From an uncultured Oscillospiraceae bacterium (GTDB lineage: Bacteria > Bacillota > Clostridia > Oscillospirales > Oscillospiraceae): 18,437 nt of DNA. The stretch's first letter is position 1; each line of letters starts with the position of its first letter. Shown one piece after another: positions 13,013-18,437 of the stretch. A program made the position numbers and the translations under genes. The stretch is from positions 1 to 18,437 of the forward strand of contig CAAFLE010000066.1 in the NCBI GenBank assembly GCA_900763675.1. The letters are read 5' to 3'. Under the pieces are notes generated by a model. It ran no database searches, was not told where the DNA came from, and saw nothing but the letters and a program-made list of their open reading frames with translations.

Positions 13013-13471
13013 ATGAAGGACAAAACGGCGCTCACGGCGCGGCAGAAGCGCTTTGTGGAGGAATATCTCGCCTGCGGCGACGGCCCTGAGGCCGCCATTG
13101 CCGCCGGATACAGCCCCGCCACAGCGGAAGAGCGTGCCCGGGAGCTTCTGCGCGACCCGGCGGTACAGCGCTGCCGCCGCGAGAGCGAGCAGCGGCTTTT
13201 TGACGCGATGGGCGTTTCGCGCGCGTGGATTGGACGGCGGCTCGTGGAGATCGTTGACCGGTGCATGCAGGCGACGCCCCATCTCACGCGCAACCCCGAA
13301 ACAAAGCAGCGCGAGCCGGACGGCATCTGGGAATTTGACCCCGCGGGCGCGATGCGCGCGCTGCACGAGCTTGACGAGCATCTCCGCGCCCTTTGCGAGG
13401 AGGAAACGGAGGACGGCACGCTCTCGCTTGAGGAATGGCTCGCGCGGCAGGAGGGGGCGAGCGCGCTGTGA
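13013..13471 (+). CDS. Phage terminase small subunit
   Basis: 152-aa protein of the Terminase_2 type that recognises phage DNA and loads the packaging motor. The N-terminus LTARQKRFVEEYLACGDGPE plus AAIAAGYSPATAEERARELL is the diagnostic helix-turn-helix region (about 7-46). The central part holds an oligomerisation-like helical segment, and an acidic C-terminus (EEETEDGTLSLEEWLARQE) probably contacts the large subunit. ATG at 13013 follows AGGAGG; the frame is open further upstream but overlaps the preceding gene. Its TGA overlaps the GTG start of the large subunit. Confidence 0.93.
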   Translation: MKDKTALTARQKRFVEEYLACGDGPEAAIAAGYSPATAEERARELLRDPAVQRCRRESEQRLFDAMGVSRAWIGRRLVEIVDRCMQATPHLTRNPETKQREPDGIWEFDPAGAMRALHELDEHLRALCEEETEDGTLSLEEWLARQEGASAL

Positions 13472-15105
13472 ATCCGTGCGTTGCGAGAGAATACATCGAA
13501 TCGTGCCTCAAAATACGGACGAAGAGCGGCGCGGTCGTGCCGTTTCGCCTGAACGCCGCGCAGCAAAAGCTTTACGCCGTGGCCAAGCGCCAGCAGGACG
13601 AGGGCAAGCCCGTGCGCATCATCATTTTAAAGGCCCGTCAGCTCGGCTTTTCCACGCTCACGGAGGCGCTGCTCTTCCACGCGTGCGCCACGCGCGCAAA
13701 CGTGAACGCGCTCGTCGTGGCGCACCGCGAGGACGCCACGGCCAATCTTTTTCGCATGAGCAAGCTTTTTTATGACGAGCTGCCCGCGCCGGTCAAGCCG
13801 ATGCTGCGCACCTCAAACGCGCAGGAGCTGGTGTTTGAAAACCCGTCGCGCGCATCGCGCGGCGCGCTGCCGGGGCTTCGGTCGCGCTTTCGCTGCGCCA
13901 CGGCGGGCGGGCGCGGCATCGGGCGGAGCGACACGCTCCAGTGCGTGCATCTTTCGGAATACGCCTTCTGGCCGGAGGGCGGCGAGAGCAAGGCCGCGAC
14001 GCTCGCGGGCATATTGCAGGCCGTGCCGAGCCAGCCGGGGACGATGGTCATCATCGAGAGCACCGCCAACGGCTGCGAGGATTTCAAGGACCGGTGGGAC
14101 GCCGCCGTGGCCGGGGAGAACGATTTTGAGCCGGTGTTCTTCGCCTGGTTTGAAAACCCGGATTATGCAATGCCGGTCGAACCGGGCATCGAATGGACGG
14201 CGGAGGAGCGCGAGACGCGCGAGCGGTATTCCCTCTCGTGGGAGCAGCTGCGCTGGCGGCGCTGGTGCATTGCGAACAACTGCGGCGGCAGCCGGGATAT
14301 GTTCCGCCAGGAATACCCCGCGAATCCGGACGAGGCGTTTCTCCACAGCGGCTCGGGCGTTTTCGATAACGCCCTCGTCATCCGCCGCCGCGAGGAGGCC
14401 GCGCCGCCCGTGCGCCGCGGGCGGCTCGTCCCCGGCGATAAAGGCGGCGAGAGCGTCTGGCAGGATGACGACGCAGGCGAGATCTGCATTTACCGCGAAT
14501 GCGAGCCGGGCCATCCGTATGTGCTCGGCGGCGACACCGCGGGCGAGGGCTCGGACTGGTTCACCGCTCACGTCATCGACAACAGCACCGGCGAACAGGC
14601 GGCGTGCCTCCGGCGGCGTTTTTCCGAGCCGGAGTATGTCCGGCAGGTGTACGCGCTCGGGAAATATTATAACGACGCGCTCGTCGCGCTCGAAACGAAT
14701 TTCTCAACGTATCCCGTGATGAAGCTCCTGGAGCTCGGCTATCCGAACCAGTACCGCCGCGAGCGGGAGGACACGTTCACACACCGGCTGCGCGATAGCT
14801 GCGGCTTCCGCACCGACCGGCAGACGCGCCCGCGCGCGATCGCCAATCTCGTGGAGGTGTTCTCCCTGCACCCGGAGTGGTTTTCCGACCGCGAGCTTCT
14901 CGGCGAGATGCTGACGTTCTGCTACAACGAGGATCACCGCCCGGAAGCGCTCGCCGGAAAGCACGACGATCTCGTCATGGCCGCGGCGATCTGCTACGCC
15001 GCGCGCCACCAGCAGCGCATGACCGCGGTCGGCGCCCCTGTCAGCCGCGAGGAGGCCGTCCGGCAAAAGGAGCGCCGGCGCCGCATCCGCCGCGGGCGGA
15101 TATGA
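13468..15105 (+). CDS. Phage terminase large subunit
   Basis: 545-aa packaging motor: an N-terminal ATPase and a C-terminal RNase H-like nuclease. Walker A variant KARQLGFST (55-63), Walker B CVHLSE (159-164, E164 catalytic), and coupling motif IIESTANG (195-202) are present. Nuclease acids lie in GGDTAG (D356), ALETNF (E409) and GKHDDLVMA (D500/D501). All active-site motifs appear intact and the length is full, so this is not an obvious pseudogene. The C-terminus is strongly basic (RRRRIRRGR). GTG start at 13468 overlaps the small-subunit stop as GTGA; the ATG at 13435 lies inside the small-subunit gene and is less likely. No portal or capsid gene follows; a terminator starts at the stop codon. 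Confidence 0.94.
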   Translation: MNPCVAREYIESCLKIRTKSGAVVPFRLNAAQQKLYAVAKRQQDEGKPVRIIILKARQLGFSTLTEALLFHACATRANVNALVVAHREDATANLFRMSKLFYDELPAPVKPMLRTSNAQELVFENPSRASRGALPGLRSRFRCATAGGRGIGRSDTLQCVHLSEYAFWPEGGESKAATLAGILQAVPSQPGTMVIIESTANGCEDFKDRWDAAVAGENDFEPVFFAWFENPDYAMPVEPGIEWTAEERETRERYSLSWEQLRWRRWCIANNCGGSRDMFRQEYPANPDEAFLHSGSGVFDNALVIRRREEAAPPVRRGRLVPGDKGGESVWQDDDAGEICIYRECEPGHPYVLGGDTAGEGSDWFTAHVIDNSTGEQAACLRRRFSEPEYVRQVYALGKYYNDALVALETNFSTYPVMKLLELGYPNQYRREREDTFTHRLRDSCGFRTDRQTRPRAIANLVEVFSLHPEWFSDRELLGEMLTFCYNEDHRPEALAGKHDDLVMAAAICYAARHQQRMTAVGAPVSREEAVRQKERRRRIRRGRI

Positions 15106-15106
15106 A

Positions 15107-15151
15107 AAGAGACGGATACCTCTGACACAATGTCAGGCGTATCCGTCTCTT
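15107..15151. terminator. Bidirectional terminator after the terminase gene
   Basis: Stem AAGAGACGGATAC with GTATCCGTCTCTT (15107-15119 and 15139-15151) extended by an inner CTGACA/TGTCAG. TTTT follows on the minus strand and TATTATT on the plus strand. It begins two bases after the terminase stop codon and also closes the leftward SorC operon, marking the right edge of the cassette. Confidence 0.9.
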
Positions 15152-15181
15152 ATTATTACAACGGGGAGAGCGCGCAGCCGG

Positions 15182-16144
15182 TCATGTCTCGTCGAGCAGG
15201 GCGGCTGCCGTATCCAGATCGGTTATCAGGACGTTGACATAGCCTCCGCGCAGCGCCGCGCGGATCGCGGCGAGCTTTTCCGGCCCGCCGGCGATGCCGA
15301 TGCGCGTCGGGATGTTCTTGTAATCCTCGCGGGAGATGGCCAGAATACGGTTGGAAAAGGGGAACTCCACCGGCTGTCCGTCCGCATCGAAGCAGTGGGT
15401 GCATATCTCCCCCACCGGAGCCGCCGCGCCGGCGGCCGCAGTGCCGGGCTGCCGGTTTGCGCCGGTGATATACTGCTCATAGGTGGTGGCCGTGCCGATG
15501 CCGACGACCGCAACGGTGCACCGCTTCATAACGGCGTAGGCCTCCTGATAATAGGGCTCGCGGACAATGGATTCGCGCAGCTCGGCATTGCTGACCAGCA
15601 CGGGCGCATACAGCGGCTGCGGCAGGGCGGAGAGCTTTCGCGCAAATCGGTGGAGGATGCTGTCGACCTCCAGATTATACTCTCTCCTGCTCTCGCTGCC
15701 CATGAGCTGCGTTACCGTAAGGCCGGTCCGCTCCATCTGCGGCATGTTATCCACCAGCCCGGCCACGCCGCGGCCGGGAACGCAGCCGATGATATCCCCC
15801 CGCTTGACGATGGACTTGAGATACTGTCCGGCCACAACGCCCAGATCCCCATACAGCTGGTCCGCCCCGAGACTGTGCGCCAGCCGAACGGCCTTCAAAC
15901 GGTATTTTTCCTCCAGCGCCGATTCGCTCGCGAAATAATCCTCCGGGCTCCGGTCGACCGTGATGCGAACGATGCCCCGCTCAATGCACTCCGCCAGGAT
16001 CCGGTTCACCCGCTGGCGCGAGATCCCCAGCCGCTGCGCGATCTGGTCCTGCGTCTGGCCGGCTTCATAGTAGTAATAGGCGATCCGGGTATATTCGTTT
16101 TTCTGTTCCGGCGTCAGGGGATGCAGATTCATGGCCGATACCAT
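15182..16144 (-). CDS. SorC-family sugar-sensing transcriptional regulator
   Basis: About 320-aa regulator. An N-terminal helix-turn-helix (AGQTQDQIAQRLGISRQRVN) is followed by the SorC/DeoR sugar-phosphate-binding domain (GVVAGQYLKSIVKRGDIIGC, VAVVGIGTATTYEQYI, and GIAGGPEKLAAIRAALRGGYVNVLITD at the C-terminus). Members bind as tetramers and sense a phosphorylated sugar. The start is uncertain: ATG 16144 is 12 nt after GGAGG, ATG 16132 is four codons later, and the frame opens at 16189. It lies 53 nt after the dehydrogenase gene with no terminator between, so it is probably the last gene of the operon and may control the operator-like repeats near 18080-18110. Confidence 0.88.
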   Translation of the reverse strand: MVSAMNLHPLTPEQKNEYTRIAYYYYEAGQTQDQIAQRLGISRQRVNRILAECIERGIVRITVDRSPEDYFASESALEEKYRLKAVRLAHSLGADQLYGDLGVVAGQYLKSIVKRGDIIGCVPGRGVAGLVDNMPQMERTGLTVTQLMGSESRREYNLEVDSILHRFARKLSALPQPLYAPVLVSNAELRESIVREPYYQEAYAVMKRCTVAVVGIGTATTYEQYITGANRQPGTAAAGAAAPVGEICTHCFDADGQPVEFPFSNRILAISREDYKNIPTRIGIAGGPEKLAAIRAALRGGYVNVLITDLDTAAALLDET

Positions 16145-16197
16145 CCTTTTTTGATACCTCCATTTTACATGGCCCCCGGCTTTTTTCAATCCCTTTT

Positions 16198-17229
16198 TTA
16201 GGGCTTTACGATAATACGGTAGGTGTTGGGCTCCACGGCCTCCCGGAAAGCGCGGTCGATCTCGGCCATGGGGACCCGGTCGGAGATCAGAGAGGAAACG
16301 TCGATGAGCTTCCGGCTGAGCAGGCGCGTCGCCGTCAGGAAATCCACCGGATTCGGATTCACGGAGCCGGTAAGGATCTGCTCGCCCGAATGGAGCTTTG
16401 TGGGGCTGATCTCGATCGGAAGATCGGGGAAGAACGAGGTATACATCACGACCCGTCCCAGCTTTCCGGCCATATCCACCGCCTGCTTCGCCACGGCGGA
16501 CGTGGCCACGGTGCAGAACACCGCGTCGGCGCCGCGGCCCTCGGTAAGCTCCTTGACCTGCGCGATGGGATCCGCTTCGTTGGCGTTGATGACGATGTCC
16601 GCGCCCATTTTGCGCGCAACGTCCATGCGGACGGGATCGAGCTCGCTGACAATGACGCGCGCCCCGCTCATTTTTGCCAGCCGGATGTGCAGCGCGCCCA
16701 TGATGCCGGCGCCGATGACTACCACATCGTCGCCCAGCTGGATCCTGGCGTTGCGGATGCTGTGAACGCAGCAGGCGAGCGGCTCGGTCAGCGCCGCGTG
16801 GTCCAGATCCACATCGTCGGCGAGCTTATACACCGCCTTGGCGCTGACGGTCATATACTCGGCAAAGCCGCCCGCTCCCATAACGCCGGAATGCGTATGC
16901 GCCACGAAGGACGCCACGCACAGGTTTTCGTGACCGCTGCGGCAGTAGTAGCACTCGCCGCAGGAGTTCAGCAGCCGGACAGCCGCTTTGTCGCCGGGCT
17001 TTACGCCTTTCACGTCCGGGCCGACGGCCTCTACGATCCCGGCCGCCTCGTGGCCTCCGGCATACGGATACCGGGCGATGACGCCCTTCCAGATACGCTG
17101 CTCAAGCGTGCATATGGCGCAGCTCGTTACCTTCAGCAGCACCTCGTCGCCGACAGGCTCTCTCTTTTGCAGAATCCGCGTTTCCATTTCGCGGACGCCG
17201 GAATGAATGCTTACTTTATATGTTTCCAT
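16198..17229 (-). CDS. Zinc-dependent medium-chain dehydrogenase (sorbitol/threonine dehydrogenase-like)
   Basis: 343-aa NAD(P)-dependent alcohol or polyol dehydrogenase. Catalytic zinc residues are C40 (SCAIC), H60-E61 (GGHEAAG) and E149 (TEPLACC). The structural-zinc loop CGECYYCRSGHENLC carries C90, C93, C96 and C104. A Rossmann glycine motif GAGIMG is at 173-178, and an acidic residue in SELDP after the second strand suggests NAD preference. The substrate is unknown; the aldolase and SorC neighbours point to a sugar or polyol. The ATG at 17229 is preceded by AAGGGG, 17 nt after the aldolase stop. Confidence 0.92.
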   Translation of the reverse strand: METYKVSIHSGVREMETRILQKREPVGDEVLLKVTSCAICTLEQRIWKGVIARYPYAGGHEAAGIVEAVGPDVKGVKPGDKAAVRLLNSCGECYYCRSGHENLCVASFVAHTHSGVMGAGGFAEYMTVSAKAVYKLADDVDLDHAALTEPLACCVHSIRNARIQLGDDVVVIGAGIMGALHIRLAKMSGARVIVSELDPVRMDVARKMGADIVINANEADPIAQVKELTEGRGADAVFCTVATSAVAKQAVDMAGKLGRVVMYTSFFPDLPIEISPTKLHSGEQILTGSVNPNPVDFLTATRLLSRKLIDVSSLISDRVPMAEIDRAFREAVEPNTYRIIVKP

Positions 17230-17246
17230 TTCCGTCTATCCCCTTT

Positions 17247-18047
17247 TCAGTAAAGCCGGTTCATTTCCTTCAGCGCCGCGTCCACGCTGCAATCCTCGTG
17301 GATCAGCTTTGCGATCGCCGCGGCATAGCGTACCGGGTCTTCGTTCCCCCAGATGTTCCGCCCCATGGCGACGCCGGAGGCTCCGGCATCGAGCGCATCG
17401 CGGATCTCCTGCAGAAGCTCCCGTTCGGGGACCTTTTTTGCGCCGCCGAGAATGACGACCGGGGCATAAACGCTTTCCGTCAGCGTCCGGAAGCTCTCCG
17501 GATCGCCGGTATAGACGGTCTTCACGATGTCCGCGCCGAGCTCTGCGGCCTGACGGCAGGCAAACGTTATGTTTTCCGGCGTGCGGGAATCCTCGGCCTT
17601 TTCAAAGCCGCGGGGGAGCGCTTCGGCCGTGACGGGCAGACCCCATTTGTGGCAGTCCAGACACACCCGCGCCAGATTGCTCAAAACCTCCGCCTCGTGT
17701 ACGGAGCCGGGAAAGCTCATCGTGATAACGGAGTCGGCGCCCAGACGGAGCGCGTCCTCCGCCGTGGCAACAATCTGCATCGGCGCTTTGTGATCGCCCA
17801 GAAAGGAAACGCCGCCGTCGATGCGAAGAATGATGCCCTTGCCCAGAAAGCTGCCGGCAAAGTTTTCCGCCATGCCGATGGTGGACAAAAAGGCATCCGC
17901 GCCCGCCGCGGCCAGCTCGCGGATCAACGTTTTCGTGTCCTTCATGGCGGGCAGCACGTTGAAATTGGAGCCGTGATCCATGGCGAGAATGAAGGTTTTC
18001 CCGTCGGTGCCGAAAATATGGTTCATTCTGCTTACGGTCTGTGCCAT
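17247..18047 (-). CDS. DhnA/LsrF-type class I aldolase
   Basis: 266-aa (beta/alpha)8-barrel aldolase of the DhnA family, which includes archaeal-type fructose-bisphosphate aldolase, LsrF and ADH synthase. AMDHG is at 22-26, the likely Schiff-base lysine is K176 in DIVKTVYTGDPESF, and the phosphate-binding loops are GGAKK (201-205) and SGVAMGRNIWG (224-234). The exact substrate cannot be read. First gene of the operon, with a good promoter upstream. The ribosome-binding site is weak (GAGG about 10 nt before the ATG). Confidence 0.9.
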   Translation of the reverse strand: MAQTVSRMNHIFGTDGKTFILAMDHGSNFNVLPAMKDTKTLIRELAAAGADAFLSTIGMAENFAGSFLGKGIILRIDGGVSFLGDHKAPMQIVATAEDALRLGADSVITMSFPGSVHEAEVLSNLARVCLDCHKWGLPVTAEALPRGFEKAEDSRTPENITFACRQAAELGADIVKTVYTGDPESFRTLTESVYAPVVILGGAKKVPERELLQEIRDALDAGASGVAMGRNIWGNEDPVRYAAAIAKLIHEDCSVDAALKEMNRLY

Positions 18048-18079
18048 ATGGCTGCAGCCTCGCTTTCTATATGTCGGAA

Positions 18080-18110
18080 TTACATTTGTAACTTACTTTG
18101 GTCATTTGTC
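18080..18110. promoter_or_regulatory. Operator-like repeats downstream of the aldolase promoter
   Basis: A perfect inverted repeat TTACA-TT-TGTAA lies at 18080-18091, and its CATTTGT core recurs at 18103-18109, exactly 20 bp (two helical turns) from the first. Both copies lie just after the predicted transcription start, where a repressor would block initiation or elongation. SorC-family binding is inferred. Confidence 0.5.
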
Positions 18111-18117
18111 GCATCGA

Positions 18118-18146
18118 ATCATATCATAACGGTATTGGGCTGTCAA
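18118..18146 (-). promoter_or_regulatory. Promoter of the aldolase-dehydrogenase-SorC operon
   Basis: Minus strand TTGACA (18146-18141), 17-bp spacer, TATGAT (18123-18118). Predicted start near 18111, with a leader of about 64 nt. Confidence 0.85.
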
Positions 18147-18149
18147 GCA

Positions 18150-18437
18150 AGCCGGTGAAAAAACCGAAGGCGGTAAAGAGGATTTTACCGAAACCTTACA
18201 AAAAAGGTGTTTCTCTCTTTACCGTGCGTGCGATACAATCCGATTTGTCCGGGAAACGCGGAAAATGCCGCGTTGTGCATTTTCCGAATACGGCAGAACG
18301 AGGTTGGAAATAATTGGGCAATTTCATGATTTGCTGACTTTACGCAAAAAAGAATTGAACTGTTGTCAACACTATGTTACAAAATACACGTAAAGCGCCG
18401 CAATAAGCAGACAAAAGGCCGCAGCGCGCGGACGAAC
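18150..18437. other. Intergenic region with no convincing gene; inverted repeats
   Basis: No gene is supported; a 71-codon plus-strand frame at 18098-18313 lacks a clear ribosome-binding site and overlaps the promoter. Visible structure: CGGTAAAGAG (18171-18180) can pair with either TTTACCG (18184-18190) or CTCTTTACCG (18215-18224). A second inverted repeat, CGGAAAATGC/GCATTTTCCG, spans 18259-18286 with no T run. The region is more AT-rich than the genes. It may contain the end or leader of a transcript outside the window. Confidence 0.5.

Noticed and set aside
11761..15151. Attachment-site repeats flanking the phage-derived cassette
   Set aside because: The two edge hairpins have different sequences and I could not see a direct repeat of useful length at both edges; no integrase is present.
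18098..18313. Small plus-strand open frame of 71 codons
   Set aside because: It overlaps the aldolase promoter, lacks a convincing ribosome-binding site and shows no protein-like pattern.

Overview
The window is high-GC (roughly 60-65% by eye) bacterial chromosome from the Firmicutes, most likely a gut Clostridia/Oscillospiraceae-type anaerobe. The evidence is AGGAGG ribosome-binding sites, TTGACA/TATAAT promoters, a glycine riboswitch that works through a terminator, an rpsF-ssb-rpsR operon, a Zn-type S18, and a short intergenic inverted-repeat element of a kind I remember from that family. The genus cannot be fixed from the sequence alone. High GC creates many long antisense ORFs, which are left out.

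Layout. (1) 4-1705, minus: an AGCS-family Na+/alanine-glycine symporter preceded by its own promoter, a glycine riboswitch and a perfect intrinsic terminator. (2) 1749-5286, minus: a three-subunit molybdenum hydroxylase (xanthine dehydrogenase family; FAD, 2x[2Fe-2S] and Mo subunits) with 4-nt ATGA/GTGA overlaps and a terminator at each end. (3) 5363-7078, minus: a HerA/DUF853-like ATPase with a repeated, highly charged C-terminal coiled coil. (4) 7082-9368, minus: ribosomal block rplJ-rplL-rpsF-ssb-rpsR behind an L10 leader with an attenuator. I find neither a terminator nor a promoter between rplL and rpsF. (5) 9395-9571: a MITE-like palindromic element that abuts the stop codon of a HAD phosphatase gene (9570-10226, minus). 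This gene shares a divergent promoter region with an unknown membrane-anchored protein (10382-11749, plus).

(6) 11802-15105 is a compact phage-derived cassette bounded by two strong hairpin terminators. An XRE repressor and an overlapping ImmA/IrrE-like metalloprotease read leftward. A small helix-turn-helix-like protein, a terminase small subunit and a full-length terminase large subunit read rightward. The divergent control region holds four copies of CACG-N3-YGTG: one lies in the spacer of the repressor promoter, two flank the rightward promoter, and one sits before a second -10 box. No integrase, portal, capsid or lysis gene is present. This is the most unusual part of the window.

(7) 15182-18146, minus: a carbohydrate-type operon of a DhnA/LsrF-like class I aldolase, a zinc-dependent medium-chain dehydrogenase and a SorC-family regulator. 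It sits behind one good promoter with operator-like repeats just downstream. The last ~290 bases contain no convincing gene.
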